Source of the DNA: Atlantibacter sp032075065
GTDB taxonomy: Bacteria > Pseudomonadota > Gammaproteobacteria > Enterobacterales > Enterobacteriaceae
Reading direction: 5' to 3'
Length of the DNA stretch: 28,792 nt
Assembly: GCF_032075065.1 (NCBI RefSeq)
Contig: NZ_DAMAZC010000034.1
Location: 1 to 28,792, forward strand
A model generated the notes under the pieces. The model was not told the origin of the DNA, did not search any database, and worked only from the letters and a program-made list of their open reading frames with translations. Made by a program: the position numbers and the translations under genes. Of the stretch, positions 7,449-14,688 are shown one piece after another (the first letter of the stretch is position 1; every line of letters begins with the position of its first letter).

Positions 7449-8546
7449 TTACTGAACCACCGGCTTACCGGCGCGAACAAAAATCGGTTTAGTGACAATA
7501 ACCGGCATTTCACGGTTGCGGATCTGCACGATAGCGGTATCGCCAATCCCGGCAGGAACCCGCGCCAGCGCGATGCTATAGCCCAGCGTTGGCGAGAACG
7601 ATCCGCTGGTGATTTTGCCTTCCTGCACGTTGCCCTGCGCATCGATGAACCGCACCGGCAGGTCATTACGCAATACGCCTTTCTCTTTCATCACCAGGCC
7701 AACCAGTTGGTCGGTGCCTTTCTCACGCTGGGACTCCAGCGCTTCACGACCAATAAAATCACGATCTTCCGGTTGCCAGGCAATCGTCCAGCCCATATTG
7801 GCTTCCAGCGGGGAAACGCCTTCGTCCATCTCCTGACCGTAAAGATTCATGCCTGCTTCCAGACGCAGCGTATCGCGCGCGCCAAGCCCGCACGGCTTCA
7901 CGCCCGCCTCAACTAACTGGCTCCAGAACGCAGCGGCTTTTTCCGCTGGCATCGCAATTTCATAGCCCGCTTCGCCGGTATAGCCGGTAGTGGCGATAAA
8001 CAAATCCCCCGCCTGGACGCCAAAGAACGGCTTCATGCCTTCTACGGCCTGGCGCTGTTGATCGGTAAACAGGGTTGCGGCTTTCTGTTTCGCCTGCGGC
8101 CCCTGAACGGCAATCAGCGCCAGGTCGTCGCGAACGGTGATGTCGAGGGAATAGGGTTCAGCGTGCTGGGTGATCCAGGCGAGGTCTTTTTCACGGGTGG
8201 CGGAGTTAACAACGAGGCGGAAATAATCTTCAGTGAGGAAATAAACGATCAGATCGTCTATCACGCCGCCGGAGGCATTGAGCATCCCGCTGTACAGCGC
8301 TTTACCCGGCTGGGTGAGCTTCGCCACGTCATTCGCCAGCAGATAGCGCAGGAATTCGCGGGTGCGCTCGCCATGCAGATCGACGATGGTCATGTGGGAA
8401 ACATCGAACATCCCGGCGTCGCTGCGCACCGCGTGATGCTCATCAAGCTGCGAGCCGTAGTGCAGCGGCATCATCCAGCCATGGAAATCCACCATGCGCG
8501 CGCCGCAAAGCGTGTGTTGTTCGAACAAAGGAGTCTGTTGAGCCAT
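7449..8546 (-). CDS. gcvT: Aminomethyltransferase, T protein
   Basis: T protein of the glycine cleavage system: it releases ammonia from the H-protein-bound intermediate and makes 5,10-methylene-tetrahydrofolate. The product is 365 residues, about the E. coli length. Family landmarks seen are the N-terminal HGWMMPLHYGSQ, MFDVSHM and the tetrahydrofolate-domain stretch TTGYTGEAGYEI. The ATG at 8546 is preceded by GAGGAAAAG on the minus strand. It is first in the operon gcvT-gcvH-gcvP, behind a long regulatory region with PurR- and GcvA-like sites. Its leader can form two competing hairpins, one of which would cover the ribosome-binding site. Confidence 0.98.
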   Translation of the reverse strand: MAQQTPLFEQHTLCGARMVDFHGWMMPLHYGSQLDEHHAVRSDAGMFDVSHMTIVDLHGERTREFLRYLLANDVAKLTQPGKALYSGMLNASGGVIDDLIVYFLTEDYFRLVVNSATREKDLAWITQHAEPYSLDITVRDDLALIAVQGPQAKQKAATLFTDQQRQAVEGMKPFFGVQAGDLFIATTGYTGEAGYEIAMPAEKAAAFWSQLVEAGVKPCGLGARDTLRLEAGMNLYGQEMDEGVSPLEANMGWTIAWQPEDRDFIGREALESQREKGTDQLVGLVMKEKGVLRNDLPVRFIDAQGNVQEGKITSGSFSPTLGYSIALARVPAGIGDTAIVQIRNREMPVIVTKPIFVRAGKPVVQ

Positions 8547-8550
8547 CTTT

Positions 8551-8583
8551 TCCTCTTTCAGTCAGCAGAGGCTAATTGCCTCT
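8551..8583 (-). promoter_or_regulatory. gcvT leader: competing hairpins around the ribosome-binding site
   Basis: On the minus strand AGAGGC (8583-8578) can pair with GCCTCT (8572-8567) across a 5-base loop. The same CCTCT (8571-8567) can instead pair with AGAGG (8556-8552), part of the gcvT Shine-Dalgarno sequence, across a 10-base loop. The two pairings exclude each other. The upstream stem is longer and has the smaller loop, so the site should be open by default. Regulation by this means is inferred. Confidence 0.4.
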
Positions 8584-8627
8584 TTACTACTGGACGAAAC
8601 CCGGCGTCGGCATCATTCCCGCCGCCG

Positions 8628-8643
8628 ACGCAAACGTTACCTT
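8628..8643 (-). promoter_or_regulatory. PurR operator at the gcvTHP promoter
   Basis: The sequence ACGCAAACGTTACCTT matches the PurR box ANGMAAMCGTTTNCNT with one mismatch. E. coli gcvTHP is known to be repressed by PurR from a site overlapping the transcript start. A minus-strand extended -10 (TGG-TAACTT, 8659-8651) would place the start near 8644, at the edge of this operator. Confidence 0.7.
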
Positions 8644-8700
8644 TGGCCTGAAGTTACCATCTAACGCAGGGACAAACCACACGCGAAAATGGGTCATTAC

Positions 8701-8897
8701 ATTAGCTTATGACCAAAATGGGAAAAGAAGGCTACAGTGGAATTCACTGGGAAAATGCGAATACTGACACATAAACGCAACATAATCGGCAGTGATTTTT
8801 TAGTGGGAAGCATTTACGTCGGAAATTCGGACGAAATCACTGAAAGTGAAAAATCGCCACATTAAAAAAACTAATTCGAAAAATCCGGTCAAATTAG
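8701..8897 (-). promoter_or_regulatory. GcvA-type CTAAT motifs in the gcv control region
   Basis: CTAAT/ATTAG motifs, the core reported for GcvA binding in E. coli, occur at 8701-8705, 8871-8875 and 8893-8897. Relative to a start near 8644 these are about -60, -230 and -250, close to the known E. coli arrangement of one proximal and two distal GcvA sites. The intervening AT-rich stretch suits Lrp. A structured inverted repeat is also present: AGTGATTT 8791-8798 with AAATCACT 8834-8841, plus inner CGTC/GACG. No gene is seen in 8547-8957. Confidence 0.5.
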
Positions 8898-8918
8898 AAT
8901 AATTCAAATGAGGTGAGG

Positions 8919-8947
8919 CTTCCCTTTTCAGCGCCGGAAAAGGGAAG
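8919..8947 (-). terminator. Hairpin downstream of ubiI
   Basis: An 11-bp perfect stem, CTTCCCTTTTC (8919-8929) / GAAAAGGGAAG (8937-8947), has a 7-base loop. It begins 10 bp past the ubiI stop codon. There is no T-run after it on the minus strand, so it is a 3'-end hairpin rather than a textbook intrinsic terminator. Confidence 0.5.
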
Positions 8948-8957
8948 TGTGATCGAG

Positions 8958-10160
8958 TTAACGTAACCAGTCAGGTAGGTCGTTAAGGCCCATCGCTTCG
9001 CGAATGAGCTGCGGTTTTACCCCAGGCAAAGTATCCGCCAGTTTTAGCCCAACGTCGCGCAGCAGTTTTTTGGCAGGATGGCTACCGGCAAACAGTTCGC
9101 GAAACCCCTGCATGCTGGCCAGCATCACTGCCGCGCTGTGCTTGCGGCTGCGCTCGTAACGGCGCAGGTAGAGGTGCTGGCCAATATCCTTGCCCTGCTT
9201 GTGCAGACGGCGGATCTCGGCAATCAGCTCCGCCGCATCCATAAAGCCGAGGTTGACGCCCTGTCCGGCGAGCGGATGAATGGTATGCGCCGCATCGCCC
9301 ACCAGCGCCAGACGGTGCGCGGCGAACTGGCGGGCATAGCGCCCGGTCAGCGGATAAATTTGCCGATCGCTTTCCACCGAACACAGGCCGAGGCGGTTAT
9401 CAAAGGCGATGCACAGCTCCTGATTAAAGGTGTCGACATCACACTGCTGCAAGCGCTCCGCCTCTTTTGGGGGCAGGGACCAGACGATGGAGCACAGCCT
9501 GGGATCGGGCAGCGGCAGAAACGCCAGGATGCCTTCACAATGGAAAATCTGCCGCGCCACCGCGCCGTGCGGTTCGGCGGTGCGAATGGTCGCCACCAGC
9601 GCATGATGTCGGTAATCCCAGAAGGTCAGCGGGATATCGGCGCGGTTGCGCAGCCAGGAGTTGGCGCCATCGGCACCCACCACCAGCCGCGCCGTGAGCA
9701 TACTGCCGTCCTGCAACGTCAAAAAGGCTTCATTCTCACCAAACGCCACCTGCTGTAGCTGCGACGGGGCGATCAGCGTGGTGTCCGCGTTGCGGGAGGC
9801 TTTCTCCCACAGCGCCTGGTGGACCACGCTGTTTTCGATAATATGGCCAAGATGGCTGTAGCCCATGCTTTTATCGTCGAACGCGATGCGCCCGAAACTG
9901 TCTTTGTCCCACACTTCCATGCCGTGATAGCGGCTAACCCGCTGGTCGAGAATGGATTGCCAGACGCCAAGTTTTTCCAGCAGTTTTTCGCTGGCCGCGT
10001 TAATGGCGGAAACCCGCAGCGCGAAAGGCGCGTCCGCCGCCAGCGGTTGCGGACGCTGCTGTTCGAGCACCGCGACGCGCAAGCCGCTGCCCTGCAATCC
10101 GCACGCCAGCGCCAGCCCGACCATTCCGCCGCCTACAATCGCCACATCTACGCTTTGCAC
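8958..10160 (-). CDS. ubiI: Ubiquinone C5-hydroxylase UbiI (VisC)
   Basis: An FAD-dependent monooxygenase that introduces the C5 hydroxyl during aerobic ubiquinone synthesis. The product is 400 residues, the E. coli length. The Rossmann motif GGGMVG is at residues 10-15, and the second FAD motif GDAAHTIHPLAGQG is near residue 288. The start is a GTG at 10160 (MQSVDVAIVGG) preceded by AAGGAG. Longer frames add sequence that overlaps ubiH and is not conserved. It follows ubiH by 10 bp, last in the ygfB-pepP-ubiH-ubiI run. Confidence 0.96.
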   Translation of the reverse strand: MQSVDVAIVGGGMVGLALACGLQGSGLRVAVLEQQRPQPLAADAPFALRVSAINAASEKLLEKLGVWQSILDQRVSRYHGMEVWDKDSFGRIAFDDKSMGYSHLGHIIENSVVHQALWEKASRNADTTLIAPSQLQQVAFGENEAFLTLQDGSMLTARLVVGADGANSWLRNRADIPLTFWDYRHHALVATIRTAEPHGAVARQIFHCEGILAFLPLPDPRLCSIVWSLPPKEAERLQQCDVDTFNQELCIAFDNRLGLCSVESDRQIYPLTGRYARQFAAHRLALVGDAAHTIHPLAGQGVNLGFMDAAELIAEIRRLHKQGKDIGQHLYLRRYERSRKHSAAVMLASMQGFRELFAGSHPAKKLLRDVGLKLADTLPGVKPQLIREAMGLNDLPDWLR

Positions 10161-10170
10161 ATTTGTCTCC

Positions 10171-11346
10171 TTAGCGCGCAACCCAACCCAGAGTCCGCCT
10201 TGCCAACGCATCGCGCGCTGGCGTGAATATCTCAACGCCCATTAACCCTACATTTCGCCCGACCACCAGCGGCGACCAGCGGTTGGCAAACAGATGCACC
10301 AGCCCGTCGGTAACGCCTACGGTGGCGTCGCGATCCGGCTCGCGCTGGCGCTGCCAGCCGTTAAGCACCGCGAATGCGCCTACGTCCTGCCCCGCCTGCC
10401 AGGCCTGCGCCACGTTTTCCGCCAGAGTGATCACATCGCGCATCCCGAGGTTAAACCCCTGTCCGGCAATGGGATGCAGCGTTTGCGAAGCATTGCCCAC
10501 CAGCGCGACGCGATGGGAGATCGACGATTCCGCGCGGCTCAACACCAGCGGATAGGCGCTTCTGGCCCCCGTATGGGTGATGCGCCCCAGACGCCAGCCA
10601 AACGCTTTTTGAAGCTCATCGCAGAACCGCGCGTCGCTCCAGTCCAGCACCTGCTGATTTTCCAGCGGATGGCACCACACCAGCGAACAGCGCCCCTGGG
10701 TCATCGGCAATACCGCCAGCGGCCCATGTTCGGTAAAGCGCTCGAACGCGCGGCCTCGATGCGGCTGCGCGGTGGTAACGTTAGCGATAACCGCCAACTG
10801 TTGATAAGGAATATTTTGCCAGCGGATGCCGCACTGTTCGCCAATAGCGGAACGCGAACCATCCGCTGCCACCAGCAGCGCGCCGCGGATTTGCTGGCCG
10901 TTAGACAGGGTGACGTCAACGTGCTGTTCATCGCGCGCCACGCTCATTACCCTGGCCGGGCAGTGCAGCGTCACGCCGCGCGCGCGTTTGAGCAGCGAAA
11001 ATAGCCGCTGGCCGACTTCGTGCAGCTCAACCACCTGCCCCAGCGCATCAATCTGATAATCCCGCGCTTCGATGGTGACAAACCCGGCGTGACCGCGATC
11101 GCTCACGTGCACCGTTTCAATGGCGGTGGCGCAGTCGGCCAGATTTTGCCAAATGCCGATGCGCGCCAGATGCGCCACGGTACCCTGGGCCAGCGCGATG
11201 GCGCGGGCGTCAAACCCCGGATGCGCGGTGCTGGAAGGCGGCGTGGCCTCAACCAGATGCACCGCCAGCTTGCCCTGGGTTAAGTGGGAAATCGCCAGCG
11301 CCAGGGTCGCGCCCGCCATTCCGCCGCCGACGATGATGATGCTCAT
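10171..11346 (-). CDS. ubiH: 2-octaprenyl-6-methoxyphenol hydroxylase UbiH
   Basis: A flavin monooxygenase acting in a later ring-hydroxylation step of ubiquinone synthesis. It has 391 residues (E. coli 392). The FAD-binding GGGMAG lies at residues 7-12, and the C-terminal motif GNASQTLHPIAGQG is near residue 283. The ATG at 11346 overlaps the pepP stop codon as ATGA, indicating translational coupling. UbiI and UbiH are tandem paralogues of the same UbiH/UbiF/UbiI family and are told apart here by close resemblance to the respective E. coli proteins. Confidence 0.96.
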   Translation of the reverse strand: MSIIIVGGGMAGATLALAISHLTQGKLAVHLVEATPPSSTAHPGFDARAIALAQGTVAHLARIGIWQNLADCATAIETVHVSDRGHAGFVTIEARDYQIDALGQVVELHEVGQRLFSLLKRARGVTLHCPARVMSVARDEQHVDVTLSNGQQIRGALLVAADGSRSAIGEQCGIRWQNIPYQQLAVIANVTTAQPHRGRAFERFTEHGPLAVLPMTQGRCSLVWCHPLENQQVLDWSDARFCDELQKAFGWRLGRITHTGARSAYPLVLSRAESSISHRVALVGNASQTLHPIAGQGFNLGMRDVITLAENVAQAWQAGQDVGAFAVLNGWQRQREPDRDATVGVTDGLVHLFANRWSPLVVGRNVGLMGVEIFTPARDALARRTLGWVAR

Positions 11347-12659
11347 GGCTGTTTCGCCGCAGCCATCAGCGCTTCGATATCATCGGGGCGCTTCACCACG
11401 CTTGCCGTCAGGTTTTCATTGCCGGTGGCGGTGATCAGGATGTCGTCCTCAACCCGGATGCCGATGCCGCGGTATTGCGGCGGCACGTCGGCGTCCGGCG
11501 CGATATACAGACCCGGCTCCACGGTGATCACCATGCCCGGCTCCAGGGTGCGGGAGCGATCCGGACCGTACACCCCGACGTCATGCACATCCAGCCCCAG
11601 CCAGTGGCTTAAGCCGTGCATAAAGTAAGGACGGTGGGCGTTTTCGCTAATCAGATGATCGATATCGCCTTTCAGGATGCCCAGTTTCACAAGGCCGGTA
11701 ACCATGATACGCACCACCACCTGAGTGACTTCCTGCATTGAGGTGCCAGGACGATACCGCTCAAGCGCCGCGTCCAGCGAGGCCAGCACGATGTCATAGA
11801 TTTCGCGCTGCGGCTGGGTGAATTTACCGTTGATCGGGAAGGTCCGGGTGATGTCGCCCGCGTAGCCCTGGTATTCGCAGCCCGCGTCGATCAGCACCAG
11901 TTCGCCATCCTGCAACGGCGATTCGTTTTCGGTGTAATGCAAAATGCAGCCGTTTTGACCGCCGCCAACGATGGTGTTGTAAGACGGGAAGCGTGCGCCG
12001 TGGCGGTTGAATTCATGAAGGATTTCGCCTTCGAGTTGATATTCAAACATTCCCGGACGGCATTTCTCCATGGCCCGGGTGTGGGCCAGCGCGGTGATTT
12101 CTCCGGCGCGGCGCAGCACGGCAATCTCTTCTTCGGATTTGAACAGGCGCATTTCATGCACCCACGGACGCCAGTCGGTAAGCGTGGCGGGCGCAGTGAG
12201 ATTCTGGCGCGAGCCGCGACGCAGTTTATCCAGCGCGTGGAACACGGCCGCGTCGGCAAAATCGTACTGGCCCTGGGCGTGGTACACCACGTCGAGACCA
12301 TTCAACAGTTGAAACAGCTGCTCGTTGAGCTCATCCCAGGCCAGCGCGCGATCCACAGCCAGTTTTTCCGGCGCGGCCTCCTGCCCAAGACGACGGCCAA
12401 ACCAGATTTCGGCGGTTTTATCGCGCACCCGGTTAAACAACACGCTGTGGTTGTGAGTATCGTCACTTTTGATCAGCATCAGCAGGGCTTCGGGTTCGTT
12501 AAACCCGGTGAAGTACCAGAAATCGCTGTTCTGGCGGAAAGGGTATTCGCTGTCGGCGCTGCGGGTCATTTCCGGCGCGGCGAAAATCAATGCGGCGCTG
12601 CCCGGCGCCATTTTTGCCAGTAATTGCTGGCGACGACGAAGGAATTCTTGTTGTGTCAT
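11343..12659 (-). CDS. pepP: Xaa-Pro aminopeptidase (aminopeptidase P II)
   Basis: A manganese-dependent cytoplasmic peptidase that removes N-terminal residues preceding proline. It has 438 residues (E. coli 441). The metal ligands are visible as two aspartates in LIDAGCEYQGYAGDITRTFP, a histidine in HGLSHWLGLDVH, and glutamates in TVEPGLYI and RVEDDI. The start at 12659 (MTQQEFLRRR) follows AGGAGG with short spacing. An upstream frame of 45 more residues overlaps ygfB and is unlike the family. The gap to ygfB is 25 bp and the stop overlaps ubiH, consistent with one operon. Confidence 0.97.
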   Translation of the reverse strand: MTQQEFLRRRQQLLAKMAPGSAALIFAAPEMTRSADSEYPFRQNSDFWYFTGFNEPEALLMLIKSDDTHNHSVLFNRVRDKTAEIWFGRRLGQEAAPEKLAVDRALAWDELNEQLFQLLNGLDVVYHAQGQYDFADAAVFHALDKLRRGSRQNLTAPATLTDWRPWVHEMRLFKSEEEIAVLRRAGEITALAHTRAMEKCRPGMFEYQLEGEILHEFNRHGARFPSYNTIVGGGQNGCILHYTENESPLQDGELVLIDAGCEYQGYAGDITRTFPINGKFTQPQREIYDIVLASLDAALERYRPGTSMQEVTQVVVRIMVTGLVKLGILKGDIDHLISENAHRPYFMHGLSHWLGLDVHDVGVYGPDRSRTLEPGMVITVEPGLYIAPDADVPPQYRGIGIRVEDDILITATGNENLTASVVKRPDDIEALMAAAKQP

Positions 12660-12684
12660 GGCGCCTCCTACGCGGTGACGAAAA

Positions 12685-13266
12685 TTAATGGAGCGTCGGT
12701 TTACGTACTTCCGGCGCGGTCGGCTGCTGCTGGCGACTAAAGGTGTCGTGGCAAAGCAGCGCGGCGACGCGGACGTACTCGACAATCTCTTCAAGAGACA
12801 TTTCTAATTCTTCCTGATCCTCTTCTTCATCGTAACCCAGCTGGGCGATGTTGCGCAGATCGTCGATCGCTTCGCCGGTCTCGCCAGTGACTTTATCCAG
12901 CTTAGTCTGGGTTACGCCGAGTCCCAGCAGAAAGTGGTTAACCCAGCCCGCCAGCGCATCGGCGCGGTCGAATACCGAGACATCATCACCTTCCGGCAGG
13001 TAGAGCTGAAACAGGAAACCGTCGTCTTCCAGCGAATCGCTGGTGGCGGAGTGCATCTGACGCAGCGCCTGCGCCAGGTTCTGACCGAAGGCCAGACCTT
13101 CATTGGTCAGGTCGTGCAACAGCGGTTGCCAGCTGCTGTCACTATTGCCGCCGCACAGCATCCCACTGATGAGGCCATGCATTTCGGCGGGCGTCAGTCC
13201 CACACCCTGTTGGGTGAGTAGCTGGTTAACGTCATCGTAACCAGGTAAAGCGTTCTGTATAGACAT
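12685..13266 (-). CDS. ygfB: UPF0149 family protein YgfB
   Basis: A 193-residue acidic cytoplasmic protein of the YecA/YgfB (UPF0149) family. Its role is not firmly settled. Seen are the family N-terminal LTPAEMHGLISGMLCGG, the FLLGLGVTQ segment, and the very acidic YDEEEDQEELEMSLEEIVEYVR near the C terminus. I chose the ATG at 13266 (MSIQNALPGY) to fit E. coli. An ATG two codons upstream (13272) is equally possible, because no clear Shine-Dalgarno sequence precedes either. It is the first gene of the pepP-ubiH-ubiI run and diverges from zapA. Confidence 0.93.
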   Translation of the reverse strand: MSIQNALPGYDDVNQLLTQQGVGLTPAEMHGLISGMLCGGNSDSSWQPLLHDLTNEGLAFGQNLAQALRQMHSATSDSLEDDGFLFQLYLPEGDDVSVFDRADALAGWVNHFLLGLGVTQTKLDKVTGETGEAIDDLRNIAQLGYDEEEDQEELEMSLEEIVEYVRVAALLCHDTFSRQQQPTAPEVRKPTLH

Positions 13267-13341
13267 GCGCATTCATCGTCGTTGGGAGGAAAAGTTCGTG
13301 TTATGCTACCACTTTGGGCCCTGGGGATACCAGAAAAGGGC

Positions 13342-13370
13342 TTGTATCTTCATATAAGGGTAGCTATAGT
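13342..13370 (+). promoter_or_regulatory. zapA promoter
   Basis: A -35 hexamer TTGTAT (13342-13347) and a -10 hexamer TATAGT (13365-13370) are separated by exactly 17 bp, giving a start near 13377. The leader carries a CGCAGC/GCTGCG hairpin with loop CCCG at 13381-13396 before the zapA ribosome-binding site. Confidence 0.75.
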
Positions 13371-13427
13371 GTCGCCCCTTCGCAGCCCCGGCTGCGATAG
13401 CAGGCGAGTCAACAGCAGGAAGGTGGA

Positions 13428-13757
13428 ATGTCTGCACAACCAGTCGATATCCAAATTTTTGGGCGTTCACTGCGGGTGAATTGTCCGCCTGAACAAAAAG
13501 ATGCGTTGAATCAGGCTGCAGAAGAGCTGAATCAACGGTTGCAAGATTTAAAAGTTCGCACTAGAGTCACAAATACCGAGCAGTTAGTCTTCATCGCGGC
13601 ACTTAACATTTGCTATGAACTAACGCAGGAAAAGGCCAAGACTCGCGACTACGCTGAAAGCATGGAACAGCGTATCAGAATGCTCCAGCAGACCATTGAA
13701 CAGGCATTACTTGAACAAGGTCGCATAAGTGAGAGAACAGGGCCGAAGTTTGAATAA
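13428..13757 (+). CDS. zapA: Cell division protein ZapA
   Basis: A 109-residue FtsZ-associated protein that bundles FtsZ filaments at the division ring, equal in length to E. coli ZapA. The N-terminal globular part (VDIQIFGRSLRVNCPPEQ) is followed by a long helix suited to the known coiled-coil (residues about 60-100, rich in E/Q/R/L). The ATG at 13428 follows GGAAGGTGG. ssrS and fau lie downstream on the same strand, as in E. coli. Confidence 0.97.
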   Translation: MSAQPVDIQIFGRSLRVNCPPEQKDALNQAAEELNQRLQDLKVRTRVTNTEQLVFIAALNICYELTQEKAKTRDYAESMEQRIRMLQQTIEQALLEQGRISERTGPKFE

Positions 13758-13778
13758 CACTTCAGGGTTTACTATGGT
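13750..13778 (+). promoter_or_regulatory. Proximal promoter of 6S RNA
   Basis: TTGAAT (13750-13755) and TATGGT (13773-13778) are 17 bp apart, overlapping the 3' end of zapA. The predicted start at about 13785-13790 lies roughly ten bases before the mature 5' end of the RNA, agreeing with the short 5' leader known for E. coli ssrS. Confidence 0.65.
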
Positions 13779-13798
13779 AGAGTGACCGTGAAGAAAAA

Positions 13799-13982
13799 AT
13801 TTCTCTGAGATGTTCGCAAGCGGGCCAGTCCCCTGAGCCGATATTTCATACCACAAGAATGTGGCGCTCCATGGTTGGTGAGCATGCTCGGTTCGTCCGA
13901 GAAGCCTTAAAATCATGACGACACATTCACCTTGAACCAAGGGTTCAAGGGTTACAGCCTGCGGCGGCATCTCGGAGATTCC
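13799..13982 (+). ncRNA. ssrS: 6S RNA
   Basis: This is the global regulator RNA that mimics an open promoter and sequesters sigma-70 RNA polymerase in stationary phase. The sequence matches E. coli 6S RNA almost throughout: 5' ATTTCTCTGAGATGTTCGC, the 3' GGCATCTCGGAGATTCC that closes the terminal stem, and the internal GAACCAAGGGTTC hairpin. Only a few substitutions are seen, for example around 13872 and 13913-13918. The length is about 184 nt and the ends are set by comparison. fau follows and is probably co-transcribed and separated by processing. Confidence 0.97.
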
Positions 13983-14041
13983 CTTCCCTACCTTATCAGC
14001 CTTTTCAACAGCGAAACCTTCACACTGAAGGATACTGTTTC

Positions 14042-14641
14042 ATGATCCCAAAGCCTTTACCCATTTCCACCCGCCAGCACATTCGCCAGCAGATCAGATT
14101 ACGCCGAAAATCGCTTACCCAGCAGCAACAGTTGCACGCTGCCCAGCAAGGTGCCGCGCGCATGATGGCTTTTGCGCCAGTGGTGGAGGCGCATACCGTG
14201 GCGCTGTTTCTTTCTTTCGATGGCGAACTGGATACCCGGCCCTTAATTGAAGGACTATGGCGCGCGGGGAAAAAAGTCTATTTGCCGGTGCTACATCCGT
14301 TTAGCCCGGGAAACCTGCTGTTTTTGCGCTACTTCCCCGACAGCGATCTGGTGCTCAATCAATTTAAAATTCATGAGCCGGTGCTGGATGTGCGCCACGT
14401 TTTACCGCTCCATAAGCTTGATGTGCTGGTCACCCCGCTGGTGGCGTTTGACTCCGCCGGGCAGCGTCTCGGCATGGGGGGCGGCTTTTATGACCGCACC
14501 TTGCAGAACTGGCGCGCGCACGGTTTGTTTCCGGTTGGCTACGCCCACGATTGCCAGCACGTAGAATCTCTGCCGGTTGAAGAGTGGGATATCCCATTGC
14601 CCGCCGTGATCACCCCGACCGCTACCTGGCAGTGGCAATAA
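14042..14641 (+). CDS. fau: 5-formyltetrahydrofolate cyclo-ligase
   Basis: This enzyme converts 5-formyltetrahydrofolate to 5,10-methenyltetrahydrofolate using ATP, returning a storage folate to one-carbon metabolism (EC 6.3.3.2, YgfA). The product is 199 residues. The family signature GMGGGFYDRTL, an ATP/folate loop, lies near residue 145, with FLSFDGELDT and the IRLRRKSL basic N-terminal segment ahead. The ATG at 14042 follows GAAGGA at a somewhat long distance. E. coli annotations vary at the N terminus, so the start carries some doubt. It lies directly downstream of ssrS. Confidence 0.94.
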   Translation: MIPKPLPISTRQHIRQQIRLRRKSLTQQQQLHAAQQGAARMMAFAPVVEAHTVALFLSFDGELDTRPLIEGLWRAGKKVYLPVLHPFSPGNLLFLRYFPDSDLVLNQFKIHEPVLDVRHVLPLHKLDVLVTPLVAFDSAGQRLGMGGGFYDRTLQNWRAHGLFPVGYAHDCQHVESLPVEEWDIPLPAVITPTATWQWQ

Positions 14642-14643
14642 AA

Positions 14644-14663
14644 AAGCCCACCGAAGTGGGCTT
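14644..14663 (-). terminator. Terminator of serA, shared with convergent fau
   Basis: The stem AAGCCCAC (14644-14651) / GTGGGCTT (14656-14663) has loop CGAA. On the minus strand it is followed by a run of six or more T residues, overlapping the fau stop codon, so it is a strong terminator for serA. Plus-strand efficiency for fau should be lower because no T-run follows there. Confidence 0.85.
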
Positions 14664-14688
14664 AGCGTGTTAAAAAAACTCAGAAAAA

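Noticed and set aside
9078..9758. Plus-strand open frame of 226 codons antisense to ubiI
   Set aside because: Antisense shadow of a conserved gene, with no ribosome-binding site or recognisable family.
10294..11004. Plus-strand open frame of 236 codons antisense to ubiH
   Set aside because: Same reason: it mirrors ubiH codon structure and has no protein-like features.
13707..13970. Minus-strand open frame across the 6S RNA gene
   Set aside because: The DNA is accounted for by ssrS, whose sequence is conserved as RNA. The frame has no homology.
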